From Uliginosibacterium paludis (lineage in GTDB: Bacteria > Pseudomonadota > Gammaproteobacteria > Burkholderiales > Rhodocyclaceae): 64,000 nt of DNA. Each line of letters begins with the position of its first letter. Position 1 is the first letter of the stretch. Location of the stretch: assembly GCF_039631355.1 (NCBI RefSeq), contig NZ_JBDIVF010000001.1, forward strand, positions 806,001 through 870,000, read 5' to 3'. The position numbers and the translations under genes were made by a program. This document shows positions 32,977-42,514 of the stretch, in pieces. The notes below the pieces were generated by a model that ran no database searches, was not told the origin of the DNA, and was given only the letters and a program-made list of their open reading frames with translations.

Positions 32977-33897
32977 ATGACGACAACAGCCGTCTACACC
33001 GGCCGGTTTGCCCCTTCGCCCACCGGGCCCCTGCATGAAGGCTCACTGCTTGCCGCGCTCGCCTCCTGCCTGGAAGCGCGTGCGCATAATGGCCGCTGGC
33101 TGCTGCGTATGGAGGACGTCGACGCCCCTCGCACGCAGCCCGGCGCAGCAGACCACATCCTCCGCCAGCTCGAGGCTTTCGGCTTCGAGTGGGACGGTGA
33201 GGTGCTCTGGCAAAGCCAACGGCTGGAGGCCTATCAGCACAGCCTGGACCAGCTGTGTCAGCGCGGCCTCGCCTACCCCTGCGGCTGCAGCCGTCGCGAA
33301 ATCGCGGACTCCGCCCTGCGTGCGCCCGACGGCTCACTGCGTTATCCCGGCACCTGTCGCGAGGGCCTGCCCGCTGGGCGCTCGCCACGCGCCTGGCGTT
33401 GCCGAACGGATGCGGCGCTCATCGAATGGCAGGACGCTCTCCAGGGCTTGCAGCATGAGCGACTGGCCGAGAGCACGGGCGACTTCGTGCTGTTGCGTGC
33501 CGACGGCCAGTTCGCGTATCAGTTGGCCGTCGTCGTGGATGATGCCTGGCAGGGCGTCACGCACATCGTACGCGGCGCCGATCTGCTCGATTCGACAGGC
33601 CGGCAATATCATCTGCAGCGCCTGCTGGAGCTGCCCCACCCGGCCTGGACCCACCTTCCGGTACTGACGAATGCCGCAGGCGAAAAGCTTTCCAAGCAAA
33701 CCCTTGCGGCCCCCATCGAGTCGACACGCGCGGCAGACCAGTTGGCGATGGCACTGAGACGACTCGGACAACCCGCGCCGGCGGGTCTGGAAGCCGAGGG
33801 TCTGGCCGCGGTCTGGGCCTGGGCGCGCGCGAACTGGTCGCTGGCCCGCATCCCGCGTCAGCGCACGCTGGCTCCGGCAGCGCCAAATCCCGACTAG
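32977..33897 (+). CDS. gluQ: Glutamyl-Q tRNA(Asp) synthetase
   Basis: 306 aa, a truncated class I synthetase without an anticodon-binding domain; glutamylates queuosine in tRNA-Asp. Seen: YTGRFAPSPTGPLHEGSLLAALAS (HIGH-like motif as HEGS), a zinc-site cysteine set including YPCGCSRREI, and KLSKQTLAAPI (KMSKS equivalent). Length matches the family. Its stop overlaps the convergent clsB gene. Confidence 0.96.
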   Translation: MTTTAVYTGRFAPSPTGPLHEGSLLAALASCLEARAHNGRWLLRMEDVDAPRTQPGAADHILRQLEAFGFEWDGEVLWQSQRLEAYQHSLDQLCQRGLAYPCGCSRREIADSALRAPDGSLRYPGTCREGLPAGRSPRAWRCRTDAALIEWQDALQGLQHERLAESTGDFVLLRADGQFAYQLAVVVDDAWQGVTHIVRGADLLDSTGRQYHLQRLLELPHPAWTHLPVLTNAAGEKLSKQTLAAPIESTRAADQLAMALRRLGQPAPAGLEAEGLAAVWAWARANWSLARIPRQRTLAPAAPNPD

Positions 33898-35060
33898 GCA
33901 GCCCGGCGAGCCAGGCCGGCAACCCCCATCAGGAAACGGAGCAAGCCAAAGCAGCACCAGTCGAGCGTACGCTGCCACCAGCCCAGACGCACCCAGTGAT
34001 CCGGTTCCAGCAGCGCACCGCCATCGTCGATGGCTTCCTCAAGCCGGGCACGCAAGCGGACCGCAAACCCCTCGTCGAACACCACCACATTGGCCTCGCG
34101 CGCCAGCAGCAGACTGAAAGGGTCGATATTGCTGGAGCCCACGGTCGCCCAGGCATTGTCGATCACGGCCACCTTGGCATGCAGAAAGCTCTTGCGATAT
34201 TCGACGATGCGCACGCCGGATTCCATCAGGTGCGGATACAACACCCGGCAGGCGTGATACAGCAGCCAGTACTCGATGCGCCCCTGCAGCAGCAGCGTCA
34301 CCCTGACACCGCGCTTCGCGGCATCCATCAGCGCATGCCTGAAAGCACCGCCAGGAAAGAAATACGCGTTGGCAATGACAATCTCAGCACGCGCCTTGCG
34401 GATGGCATCGAGATAGGCGCTCTCGATATCGCGGCGGTGGCGCAGATTGTCCCGCACCAGAAAAGTCGCCCGAAGCGCTCCGGCGCGCGCGCGTGCCGGC
34501 ACGATACCGGACTCGAAGTCCGGCCTGCGGGCGCGGAAACTCGCCCAGGAGACCAGACGCCACAGGCGCGTCATGGCTGCGTGGACGCGCGTGACCAGCG
34601 GCCCCTGGATGCGCACCGCGAAATCGAAGCGATGCGGGGCCGGCGAACGCGGATCAACATCGTCAACAATGTTGATGCCGCCCACGAAAGCAGTTCGCCC
34701 ATCGATCGCCACCAGCTTGCGATGCATGCGGCGGAGGCGATGACGCTGAAGCGAGAATTTCGTGAGCTCGCGCCTGAAGACCCGCAGATGGATGCCCTCC
34801 GCCTCGAGCGAACCGAACATCTCATCCACAAACCCCTTCGCCCCGAAGCCATCCACCAGCAAGCGCACATCCACGCCACGGGATGCCGCGCGCCGCAAGG
34901 CCGCCAGCACCGCAGCGCCGGTGTCATCGCGCGCGAAGATGTAGGTTTCGAGCAACACCTCATGTCTGGCGGCATCAATTGCGGCAATCAGTGCGGGGAA
35001 ATACTCCGCACCGCAACAGAGCAGATCGATCCGGTTGCCGCCAAGCGGGCGAAGCTTCAT
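33894..35060 (-). CDS. clsB: Cardiolipin synthase B-like phospholipase D protein
   Basis: 388 aa with two HKD motifs: MHRKLVAIDGRTAFVGGINIVDD near residue 110 and FLHAKVAVIDNAWATVGSSNIDPFSLL near residue 290. The order with the endonuclease/phosphatase gene directly upstream (4-nt overlap) matches the E. coli ybhP-clsB pair. Probably makes cardiolipin from phosphatidylglycerol and another phospholipid at the inner membrane. Confidence 0.9.
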   Translation of the reverse strand: MKLRPLGGNRIDLLCCGAEYFPALIAAIDAARHEVLLETYIFARDDTGAAVLAALRRAASRGVDVRLLVDGFGAKGFVDEMFGSLEAEGIHLRVFRRELTKFSLQRHRLRRMHRKLVAIDGRTAFVGGINIVDDVDPRSPAPHRFDFAVRIQGPLVTRVHAAMTRLWRLVSWASFRARRPDFESGIVPARARAGALRATFLVRDNLRHRRDIESAYLDAIRKARAEIVIANAYFFPGGAFRHALMDAAKRGVRVTLLLQGRIEYWLLYHACRVLYPHLMESGVRIVEYRKSFLHAKVAVIDNAWATVGSSNIDPFSLLLAREANVVVFDEGFAVRLRARLEEAIDDGGALLEPDHWVRLGWWQRTLDWCCFGLLRFLMGVAGLARRAA

Positions 35061-35803
35061 GGCAGCTGCAGCTCCACCGCCAGCGGCGCGTGATCAGACA
35101 AGCCCGACCACTGCGCCCCCCAGAGCACACGGGCCGTCAGCGGCTGCAGGCCACGCAGATAGACGCGGTCAAGCGACAGCACCGGCATGCGGCTCGGAAA
35201 GGAACGGGCCGCTTGTCCATGCAGCTCGACGAAGGCTTCTTTCAGCCCGAGACGAGCGGCCAGCCAATCACTGGCGGTCTGGCGCCAGTCGTTGAAATCG
35301 CCCGCCAGGATCAAAGGCGCCCGGCTCGGAATCACTTTCTCGATGTACGCAGCCAGCGCAATCAGTTGCCGCCTGCGCTGGCCTTCGGTCAGCGAAAGAT
35401 GCGCGCACAGGCAGTGGACCACGGGAGCCCCCGGCAACGCGATCTCGCAGTGAAGAATCCCGCGCCGCTCAAGGCGGTGCTGGGTGACGTCGTGATTGCT
35501 GCTGCGCAGGATCGGGTAGCGCGACAGGATCGCGTTGCCATGATGCCCGTGGTCATAAGCCGCATTGCCGCCGTAGGCCGCATGCAATGCGGAGCCTGCG
35601 AGGAACTCATGCTGGGGCTGAGCGGGCCAGTTCGCGTGACGCAAGCCGTGCTTCAGGTGCAGGCCCTGAACCTCCTGCAGCAGCGCCACATCAGGGTCGA
35701 GCTCCCTCAGACGCTCGCGCAACTCGTGAATCACCATGCGGCGATTGAGCTGCGAGAAGCCCTTGTGAATGTTGTAGCTGCAAACGCACAGTCGGCTTGT
35801 CAT
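35057..35803 (-). CDS. Endonuclease/exonuclease/phosphatase family protein (YbhP-like)
   Basis: 248 aa. EEP-fold motifs: SYNIHKGFSQLNRRMVIHELRERL at the N-terminus, LLQEVQGLH with the metal-binding Glu, LILAGDFNDWR, and the C-terminal GLSDHAPLAVELQL with catalytic Asp-His. Coupled to clsB by a 4-nt overlap. Substrate unknown; a phospholipid-related phosphodiester is plausible from context. Confidence 0.9.
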   Translation of the reverse strand: MTSRLCVCSYNIHKGFSQLNRRMVIHELRERLRELDPDVALLQEVQGLHLKHGLRHANWPAQPQHEFLAGSALHAAYGGNAAYDHGHHGNAILSRYPILRSSNHDVTQHRLERRGILHCEIALPGAPVVHCLCAHLSLTEGQRRRQLIALAAYIEKVIPSRAPLILAGDFNDWRQTASDWLAARLGLKEAFVELHGQAARSFPSRMPVLSLDRVYLRGLQPLTARVLWGAQWSGLSDHAPLAVELQLP

Positions 35804-35819
35804 GAGCCCCCAGGCAATG

Positions 35820-36920
35820 TCAGGAAACGGCCAGCATCCGCTCCAGCGAAAGCCTGGCCAGCCCGGCTTCGTGAGCCGGTACGGTGATCCGGTTCACCAC
35901 ACGTCCTTCGGCAAGGTTCTCCAGCGTCCAGGCCAGATGCTGCGGATCGATGCGCTGCATGGTCGAACACATGCACACCATGGGCGACATGAACTGCACC
36001 AGCTTGCCCTCGTGCTTCACCTCTTCGGCGAGACGATTGACGAGGTTCAGCTCGGTCCCCACCAGCCATTTGGTGCCCGGTGCCGCTTCCTTCACCACCT
36101 TGAGGATGTATTCGGTGGAGCCGACATAGTCGGAATTCAGACAGACGTCGAAAGCGGATTCCGGATGAGAGATGACGATACCGTCCGGATTCTGCTTGCG
36201 CCAGTTGGCAATGTGCGAGGGCTGGAACATCTGATGAACCGCGCAGTGTCCCTTCCACAGGAGCATCTTCGCGCGCTTGATCTGCTCGCGCGTCAGGCCG
36301 CCATAGAGCTGGTCCGGATCCCAGACCGCCATGTCCTCCAGCGGAATGCCCATCTTGTAGCCGCTCCAGCGCCCCAGATGCTGGTCCGGGAAGAACAGGA
36401 TCTTCTCGCGCTGCGCAAAGCTCCACTCAAGAATCTTCGGCGCATTGCTGGAGGTGCACACGATGCCGCCATGTTCGCCGCAGAAGGCCTTCAGGTCAGC
36501 GGCCGAATTGATGTAAGTCACCGGCGTCACGAACTCGTCCGGTTTGCCCAGCACTTCACGCAACTCGCGCCAGCAACGTTCGACCTTGGCGAGATTGGCC
36601 ATGTCCGCCATCGAACAGCCTGCGGCCAGATCCGGCAGGATCGCGATCTGCTCCGGCTTGGATAGGATGTCAGCCACTTCCGCCATGAAATGCACGCCGC
36701 AGAATACGATGTACTCCGCATTCGCCTCGCCAGCCAGACGGGAGAGTTTCAGCGAGTCGCCGGTCAGGTCGCGATGCTGGTATACATCGGCACGCTGGTA
36801 GTGATGGACGAGCAAGACCACGCGCTCGCCCAGTTTCTGGCGGGCAGCCCGGATACGGGCGTGAGCATCCTCATCCTTGAGGCTGTTGAACTGATCGAAG
36901 GAAATGACGGCTGTCTGCAT
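35820..36920 (-). CDS. nadA: Quinolinate synthase A
   Basis: 366 aa from the ATG at 36920. The [4Fe-4S] enzyme condenses iminoaspartate and dihydroxyacetone phosphate to quinolinate for NAD. Seen: VLLVHHYQRADVYQ, FCGVHFMAEVADIL, AAGCSMADMANL, ISHPESAFDVCLNSDYVGST, GTELNLVNRL and the late cysteine in CMCSTMQRIDPQHL. No nadB or nadC is near; the gene heads a leftward group with the EEP and clsB genes. Confidence 0.97.
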   Translation of the reverse strand: MQTAVISFDQFNSLKDEDAHARIRAARQKLGERVVLLVHHYQRADVYQHRDLTGDSLKLSRLAGEANAEYIVFCGVHFMAEVADILSKPEQIAILPDLAAGCSMADMANLAKVERCWRELREVLGKPDEFVTPVTYINSAADLKAFCGEHGGIVCTSSNAPKILEWSFAQREKILFFPDQHLGRWSGYKMGIPLEDMAVWDPDQLYGGLTREQIKRAKMLLWKGHCAVHQMFQPSHIANWRKQNPDGIVISHPESAFDVCLNSDYVGSTEYILKVVKEAAPGTKWLVGTELNLVNRLAEEVKHEGKLVQFMSPMVCMCSTMQRIDPQHLAWTLENLAEGRVVNRITVPAHEAGLARLSLERMLAVS

Positions 36921-37016
36921 GCTTCGGAAACCACTTTCAGGCAAAACAGAGCCCCCTGGGCCCTGCTGAATGGAAATCTGTTGATCAAGGAAAAACGGAG
37001 AGGGCGACCGACGGAC

Positions 37017-37469
37017 TCAGGACTGGAACCAGGGCAGGCCCGCATGACGCCAGCCACCGATCCGGCCACGGTGCCCGTGCGCATCCTTGTCGCCCTCGAA
37101 GCCCTCAAGCACGTTGTAACACGCCGTGAAACCGGCCGCTGCAGCAGCCATCGCGGCGTTATGCGAACGTGCACCACTTCGACAGATGAATAACAACAGG
37201 GACTCCGGATCCACCTGCTGGCGCAACTCCTCGATGAAATGCTGATTCGGCACGCCGCCAGGCCACGCATTCCACTCGATCTCGACCGCTCCGGGAATGC
37301 GCCCGACCCAATCAAGCTCCGCACGTGTGCGAACATCGACAATCCGCGCACCGGGAGCATGCTCCAGTACAAGATGCGCCTCGTGCGGAGTCAGGGCGCC
37401 GTCATACGGCAGGCGCGTTTTCTCGGCACGTTCTCGGCCGAGCTTCAGGGTATCGCTCAAGGTTTGCAT
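37017..37469 (-). CDS. Rhodanese-domain sulfurtransferase-like protein
   Basis: 150 aa from the ATG at 37469 (MQTLSDTLKLGRERAEKTRLPYDGALTPHEAHLVLE). The single rhodanese domain contains IVDVRTRAELDWVGRIPGAVEIEW and the active-site loop FICRSGARS with the catalytic Cys near residue 100. Probably carries sulfane sulfur; acceptor unknown. Divergent from glnA. Confidence 0.9.
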   Translation of the reverse strand: MQTLSDTLKLGRERAEKTRLPYDGALTPHEAHLVLEHAPGARIVDVRTRAELDWVGRIPGAVEIEWNAWPGGVPNQHFIEELRQQVDPESLLLFICRSGARSHNAAMAAAAAGFTACYNVLEGFEGDKDAHGHRGRIGGWRHAGLPWFQS

Positions 37470-37569
37470 GGGACGCCTGCAAGGGGTACGGAACAAGAGC
37501 CGAAAGTATAAGGCCCGTCCGGAGTCAAATCACGGCAGATGCATTCTGGTGCATCACGCACCATCGAAG

Positions 37570-37585
37570 GCACCACAAAGGTGCA
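37570..37585 (+). promoter_or_regulatory. NtrC-binding site upstream of glnA
   Basis: GCACC-ACAAA-GGTGCA matches the NtrC consensus of inverted GCACC/GGTGC separated by 5 nt. It lies about 110 bp upstream of the sigma-54 promoter, a standard enhancer distance. Another symmetric element TGGTGC-N5-GCACCA is just upstream, about 37549-37565. Confidence 0.8.
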
Positions 37586-37693
37586 AACAAGCGAACGCAC
37601 GGACGACTCCGGCTTTATGGCACAATCAGCCGGCCCTGCGCCCCGCTGCCCATCCGGCCGGAACCCGTGTTTTAGCCAGTCTGCCACTAATAA

Positions 37694-37709
37694 TGGCATG
37701 CAAAGTGCT
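37694..37709 (+). promoter_or_regulatory. Sigma-54 promoter of glnA
   Basis: TGGCAT-GCAAA-GTGCT has the invariant GG and GC of the -24/-12 promoter with correct spacing (GC at 37707-37708), about 85 nt before the glnA start. It is one base off TGGCAC and one off TTGCW. Confidence 0.75.
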
Positions 37710-37793
37710 TTCAACCCCACGTTCACGCGCAACCGTAACCCGGTAGCGGACAGGTTCGACAACTCGGTTCAACACACCAGGAGTGAGAGTGAA

Positions 37794-39203
37794 ATGACCC
37801 CTCAAGACGTAATCAAGCTCATCAAGGAAAGCGACGCTAAGTTCGTGGACCTGCGCTTCACCGATACCCGCGGCAAGGAACAGCACGTCACCATCCCGTC
37901 GCATATCGTGAATGATGAGTGGTTCGAGCACGGCCACGCTTTCGATGGCTCCTCCATCGCTGGCTGGAAGGGCATCCAGGCTTCCGACATGCTGCTGTCG
38001 CCCGATGCTTCGACGGCGAAGGTTGACCCCTTCTTCGACGAAACCACCGTGTTCATCACCTGTGACGTCATCGAACCGTCCGACGGCAAGGGTTACGACC
38101 GCGACCCGCGCTCCATCGCCAAGCGCGCTGAAGCCTATCTGAAGTCCTCCGGCCTGGGCGACACCGCCTACTTCGGCCCGGAACCCGAATTCTTCATCTT
38201 CGACGGCGTGAGCTGGGCTGCCGACATCTCCGGCTGCTTCGTCAAGATCAAGTCTGACGAAGGTGCCTGGGCAACCGCTGAAGACCAGGACGGCAACAAC
38301 ATCGGTCACCGCCCCAGCGTCAAGGGCGGTTACTTCCCGGTTCCCCCGGTCGACAGCCACCAGGACATCCGCGCTTCGATGGTGCTGATCCTCGAAGAAC
38401 TGGGCATCCCGGTCGAGGTGTTCCACCACGAAGTGGCCACCGCTGGCCAGAACGAAATCGGCACCAAGTTCAGCACGCTGGTTCAGCGCGCCGACTGGAC
38501 GCAAACCCTGAAGTACGTGGTGCACAACGTTGCGCACCAGTACGGCAAGACCGCCACCTTCATGCCGAAGCCCATCGTTGGCGACAACGGTTCGGGCATG
38601 CACGTTCACCAGTCGATCTGGAAGGACGGCAAGAACCTGTTCGCAGGCAACGGCTATGCCGGCCTGTCCGAGTTCGCGCTGTACTACATCGGCGGCATCA
38701 TCAAGCACGCCAAGGCACTGAACGCGATCACCAACCCGGGCACCAACTCCTACAAGCGTCTGGTTCCGCACTTCGAAGCACCGGTCAAGCTGGCTTACTC
38801 GGCCCGTAACCGTTCTGCCTCGATCCGCATCCCGCACGTGCAGTCGGACAAGGCCCGCCGCATCGAGACCCGCTTCCCGGATCCGCTGGCCAACCCGTAC
38901 CTGGCTTTCTCGGCCCTGATGATGGCCGGTCTGGACGGCGTGCAGAACAAGATTCACCCGGGCGATCCGGCTGACAAGAACCTGTACGACCTGCCGCCGG
39001 AAGAAGATGCAGCCATCCCGACCGTCTGCGCTTCGCTGGAAGAAGCCTTGGCAGCGCTGGACAAGGATCGCGAGTTCCTGACCCGCGGTGGCGTGTTCAG
39101 CAACGACTTCATTGACGCCTACATCGAACTGAAGATGGGTGAAGTGAATCGCACCCGTATGACGACCCACCCGGTCGAGTTCGACATGTACTACTCGCTG
39201 TAA
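37794..39203 (+). CDS. glnA: Type I glutamine synthetase
   Basis: 469 aa from the ATG with AGGAG upstream, giving MTPQDVIKLIKESDAKFVDLRFTDTRGKEQHVTIP. Seen: FDGSSIAGWKGIQASDM, active-site EPEFFIFD, KGGYFPVPPVDS, NGSGMHVHQSIW, PGTNSYKRLVPHFEAPVKLAYSARNRSASIRIP and the adenylylation-site region NLYDLPPEE. It assimilates ammonia into glutamine. The NtrC site and sigma-54 promoter in front, and glnL-glnG downstream, show nitrogen-regulated expression. Confidence 0.98.
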   Translation: MTPQDVIKLIKESDAKFVDLRFTDTRGKEQHVTIPSHIVNDEWFEHGHAFDGSSIAGWKGIQASDMLLSPDASTAKVDPFFDETTVFITCDVIEPSDGKGYDRDPRSIAKRAEAYLKSSGLGDTAYFGPEPEFFIFDGVSWAADISGCFVKIKSDEGAWATAEDQDGNNIGHRPSVKGGYFPVPPVDSHQDIRASMVLILEELGIPVEVFHHEVATAGQNEIGTKFSTLVQRADWTQTLKYVVHNVAHQYGKTATFMPKPIVGDNGSGMHVHQSIWKDGKNLFAGNGYAGLSEFALYYIGGIIKHAKALNAITNPGTNSYKRLVPHFEAPVKLAYSARNRSASIRIPHVQSDKARRIETRFPDPLANPYLAFSALMMAGLDGVQNKIHPGDPADKNLYDLPPEEDAAIPTVCASLEEALAALDKDREFLTRGGVFSNDFIDAYIELKMGEVNRTRMTTHPVEFDMYYSL

Positions 39204-39230
39204 CGCGGCCTGAAATTCAGGAAGCATGAA

Positions 39231-39258
39231 AGGACGGGCGCTGCCCGTCCTTTTTTTT
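39231..39258 (+). terminator. Intrinsic terminator after glnA
   Basis: AGGACGGGC / GCCCGTCCT perfect 9-bp stem, 3-nt loop, eight T residues. Confidence 0.95.
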
Positions 39259-39360
39259 ACCTCGGACATCCTTCAGCCCGGCATGACGCTGGTCTCCCCG
39301 GATATTGCGTTTTGTCCGGCCGGCCGTACACTGACCACTGTATCCATCATGGAAGTCAAG

Positions 39361-39843
39361 ATGAAACCGATCCAGCACGCGCTCGTCCTTTGCGCCTGCA
39401 TGCTTGTGCCGGCGGCTCACGCCGACGTTTTCAAGTGCGTCGACGACAGCGGGCACACGACCTACACGAACAACAAGCCCGCCTCCGGAAAGTCCAGCTC
39501 CTGCACGCTGATGACCAAGGAGCAGCCGGTCAATTCGGTTCCAGCCGCACGCAAGCCCGGCAGCGCCGGCAATGCCACTCCGCCTTCCTTCCCGCGGGTC
39601 ACGGACGACACCCAGAAGAGCCGCGACTCCGATCGTCGCCAGATTCTCCAGAACGAACTCGAAACGGAACAGAAACTGCTGGCGACGGCGCGCAAGGAGT
39701 TGGCCGAACAGGAAGCCGTGCGCAACGGGGATGAGCGCAACTACCAGAAGTATCTCGATCGACTGCAGTCCTACAAGGACAGGGTCGCGCTTCATGAACG
39801 CAACATCGAGGCGCTGACAAAGGAACTGTCACGTCTGCGCTGA
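39361..39843 (+). CDS. DUF4124 domain-containing exported protein
   Basis: 160 aa with GGAAG before the ATG. Signal peptide ALVLCACMLVPAAHA, then the short DUF4124 domain DVFKCVDDSGHTTYTNNKPAS with paired cysteines, followed by a coiled-coil-like C-terminus (LQNELETEQKLLATARKELAEQEAVRNGDERNYQKYLDRLQSYKDR). It sits between glnA and glnL as in many betaproteobacteria. Function unknown; periplasmic. Confidence 0.88.
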   Translation: MKPIQHALVLCACMLVPAAHADVFKCVDDSGHTTYTNNKPASGKSSSCTLMTKEQPVNSVPAARKPGSAGNATPPSFPRVTDDTQKSRDSDRRQILQNELETEQKLLATARKELAEQEAVRNGDERNYQKYLDRLQSYKDRVALHERNIEALTKELSRLR

Positions 39844-39864
39844 GGTGAACGGCTCGATTCTTGC

Positions 39865-40956
39865 ATGACTGGTCTCCTTATGAGCCCTTCACGCCCGACT
39901 CCGAATCCCAGTCCGCTGAGCAGCTCCACCGCCGGGCTGGAACTGCTCTCCTCCGCGGTGGTACTGATCAGTGCGGATCGCTCGATCTGCTATGTGAATC
40001 CGTCTGCCGAACATCTGTTTTCCACCAGCAGCCGACAGTGCCTCGGGCACCATCTGTCCGCCCTGATCGGCGACCTTCCCGGACTCTGGGCAGCGCTCGA
40101 CAACGCCTTGGCGAACAACTGGAGCCATACCGGCCAGAACCTCACGGTGACCCGACCCAGCGCGCAATCCCTGCATCTCGATTGCACGGCCACCCCGGTA
40201 GACCTGCCCCCTGCACGCCTGCTGCTTGAGTTCCGCCCCATTGACGCCCAACTGAAGGTCGCGCGCGAAGAGCGCCTGGCCGAGCAGCAACAGGTCAATC
40301 GCGAGCTGGTCCGCAACCTGGCGCACGAAATCAAGAACCCGCTCGGCGGCATCCGGGGGTCCGCCCAGCTTCTGGAGCGCGAGCTGGACGATCCGGAGTG
40401 GCGCGAATACACGCAGGTGATCATCGCCGAGGCCGACCGCCTCCAGGATCTGATGAACCGTCTGCTCAACTCGCATCGCATGATGCATCCGACCGTCGTG
40501 AACGTTCATGACGTGCTCGAACGCGTGTTGCGGCTCATCCAGGCCGAGTTCCCCCAGGTAACCGTCAGACGCGACTATGACGTGAGCCTGCCGATGCTGA
40601 CCGCGGACCGGGAACAGCTCATCCAGGCCGTGCTGAACATCTCGCGCAATGCAGCCCAGGCCATGAACGAGCATGGCGTGGTGACGCTGCGGACGAGGGC
40701 TGCCCGTCAGGTCACCCTGGCCAAGCGACGCCACAAACTGGCACTGGAATTGCAAGTCATCGACAACGGACCGGGAATCCCCGTGGATATCCGCGACAAG
40801 ATTTTTTACCCCCTGGTTTCAGGTCGGGAAGGCGGCACGGGCTTGGGTCTCTCCATTGCACAGAGCTTTGTCGAACAGCATCAGGGCACCATCGAACTCG
40901 AGAGCCATCCCGGCCGCACCTGCTTCACCATCCTCCTGCCGATCACCCAGGCTTGA
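39865..40956 (+). CDS. glnL: Nitrogen regulation sensor histidine kinase GlnL/NtrB
   Basis: 363 aa (start may be the ATG at 39880). N-terminal PAS-like domain, H box NLAHEIKNPLGGIRGSAQLL near residue 152, N box NISRNAAQAM, G1 DNGPGIP and G2 GGTGLGLSIAQ. No membrane helices, so cytosolic. It phosphorylates or dephosphorylates NtrC under PII control. Followed by glnG. Confidence 0.96.
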   Translation: MTGLLMSPSRPTPNPSPLSSSTAGLELLSSAVVLISADRSICYVNPSAEHLFSTSSRQCLGHHLSALIGDLPGLWAALDNALANNWSHTGQNLTVTRPSAQSLHLDCTATPVDLPPARLLLEFRPIDAQLKVAREERLAEQQQVNRELVRNLAHEIKNPLGGIRGSAQLLERELDDPEWREYTQVIIAEADRLQDLMNRLLNSHRMMHPTVVNVHDVLERVLRLIQAEFPQVTVRRDYDVSLPMLTADREQLIQAVLNISRNAAQAMNEHGVVTLRTRAARQVTLAKRRHKLALELQVIDNGPGIPVDIRDKIFYPLVSGREGGTGLGLSIAQSFVEQHQGTIELESHPGRTCFTILLPITQA

Positions 40957-40993
40957 GAATTGAAGTCCGATACCAAAAAAGACATGAACGGAA

Positions 40994-42424
40994 ATGCTCA
41001 ACATGAATGCTGTCTGGATCGTTGACGACGACCGCTCCATCCGCTGGGTCCTTGAAAAGTCCCTTGCACGAGAAAACATCGCTTTCCGCAGCTTCTCCTC
41101 CGCCACCGAAGCCCTGGCCGTGCTGGACGCCAATGGTGCGCCGCCCCAGGTCCTGATTTCCGACATCCACATGCCGGGCGACTCCGGTCTCGTGCTGCTC
41201 CAGCGCGTCAAGGAAAGACACCCGAACCTGCCGGTGATCATCATGACCGCCTACTCGGACCTGGACAGCGCAGTATCGGCCTTCCAGGGTGGCGCCTTCG
41301 AATACCTGCCCAAACCCTTTGATGTGGACCAGGCGCTGGACCTGTTGCAGCGTGCGCTCAAGGAAGCCACGCCCCAGGATGGTGCGGAAGTCGAGAGCAG
41401 CACGGTGCCTGAAATCCTCGGCCACGCGGCTTCCATGCAGGAGGTTTTCCGCGCAATCGGCCGCCTGTCGCAGTCTTCCGCCACCGTGATGATCAATGGC
41501 GAGTCAGGCACCGGCAAGGAGCTTGTCGCACGAGCGCTGCACCGTCACAGCCCACGCAAGGACGGCCCCTTCATCGCCATCAACACGGCCGCGATCCCGA
41601 GGGATCTGCTTGAGTCCGAACTCTTCGGCCATGAGCGGGGCGCCTTCACCGGCGCAGCCGCCCAGCGTCGCGGCCGCTTCGAGCAGGCCGAGGGCGGCAC
41701 CCTCTTCCTCGATGAAATCGGCGACATGCCGGCCGAGCTTCAGACCCGCTTGCTGCGCGTCCTCTCCGACGGCCACTTCTACCGTGTGGGCGGACACACC
41801 CCGGTCAAGGCAAACGTTCGCGTGATTGCCGCCACCCACCAGCATCTGGAGCAACGTGTCCGTGACGGGCTGTTCCGCGAAGACCTTTTCCATCGTCTGG
41901 ACGTCATCCGCCTGCGCCTGCCCCCGCTGCGGGAGCGCCGCGAAGACATCCCCCTGCTGGCCAAGCACTTTCTCGCGCACAGCAGCCAGGAGCTCAATGT
42001 CGAGAGCAAGCGCCTGACGGAGGCGGCACTCAAGCGCCTTCAGGCGTTCGACTTTCCGGGCAACGTTCGCCAGCTGGAAAATCTGTGCCACTGGCTGACC
42101 GTCATGGCCCCCGGCCAGACCGTTGACGTCGCGGACCTGCCGGTGGAAATGCGCGAACACACGCCCGGCACCTCAGGGCACCATGCTGCGGGCGGCGACT
42201 GGCTTTCTTCGCTGAATTCGGAGGTTGACCGGCTCATCGCCTCATCACCCGGCGAAGTCTTTGATCGCCTCAACCGGGAATTCGAGAAGAACCTTATCCT
42301 GCGCGCGCTGGCCAACACGGGCGGCAGACGCGTCGAAGCCGCGCAGCTGCTGGGAATCGGGCGCAACACGATCACCCGCAAGATCCAGGAGCTCGGCATT
42401 GACGCCGGGCGCGGCGACGACTGA
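40994..42424 (+). CDS. glnG: Nitrogen regulation response regulator GlnG/NtrC
   Basis: 476 aa (ATG at 41003 also possible). Receiver with phospho-Asp in LISDIHMPGDSG and Lys in YLPKPF; AAA+ domain with Walker A GESGTGKELVARALH and the sigma-54 contact loop GAFTGA; Walker B GGTLFLDEIGDMP; C-terminal Fis-type HTH (RVEAAQLLGIGRNTITRKIQELG). It should activate the glnA promoter described above. Confidence 0.98.
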   Translation: MLNMNAVWIVDDDRSIRWVLEKSLARENIAFRSFSSATEALAVLDANGAPPQVLISDIHMPGDSGLVLLQRVKERHPNLPVIIMTAYSDLDSAVSAFQGGAFEYLPKPFDVDQALDLLQRALKEATPQDGAEVESSTVPEILGHAASMQEVFRAIGRLSQSSATVMINGESGTGKELVARALHRHSPRKDGPFIAINTAAIPRDLLESELFGHERGAFTGAAAQRRGRFEQAEGGTLFLDEIGDMPAELQTRLLRVLSDGHFYRVGGHTPVKANVRVIAATHQHLEQRVRDGLFREDLFHRLDVIRLRLPPLRERREDIPLLAKHFLAHSSQELNVESKRLTEAALKRLQAFDFPGNVRQLENLCHWLTVMAPGQTVDVADLPVEMREHTPGTSGHHAAGGDWLSSLNSEVDRLIASSPGEVFDRLNREFEKNLILRALANTGGRRVEAAQLLGIGRNTITRKIQELGIDAGRGDD

Positions 42425-42438
42425 AACACGTACGATCA

Positions 42439-42475
42439 GCCCCGGCACGCGCCGAACCGGCGTGAAGCCCGGGGC
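42439..42475 (+). terminator. Hairpin after glnG
   Basis: GCCCCGG (42439-42445) pairs with CCGGGGC (42469-42475), with an inner CACGC/GCGTG stem. There is no T-run, so termination may need Rho or not occur before birA. Confidence 0.4.
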
Positions 42476-42514
42476 AAATCAGCTAGACTCGGCCATTTGC
42501 TTTCTGTCACGCCG

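Noticed and set aside
37619..37634. TGGCACAATCAGCCGG as a second sigma-54 promoter
   Set aside because: The -24 half fits but there is no GC at the -12 position.
37626..39269. 547-codon minus-strand open frame
   Set aside because: Entirely antisense to glnA.
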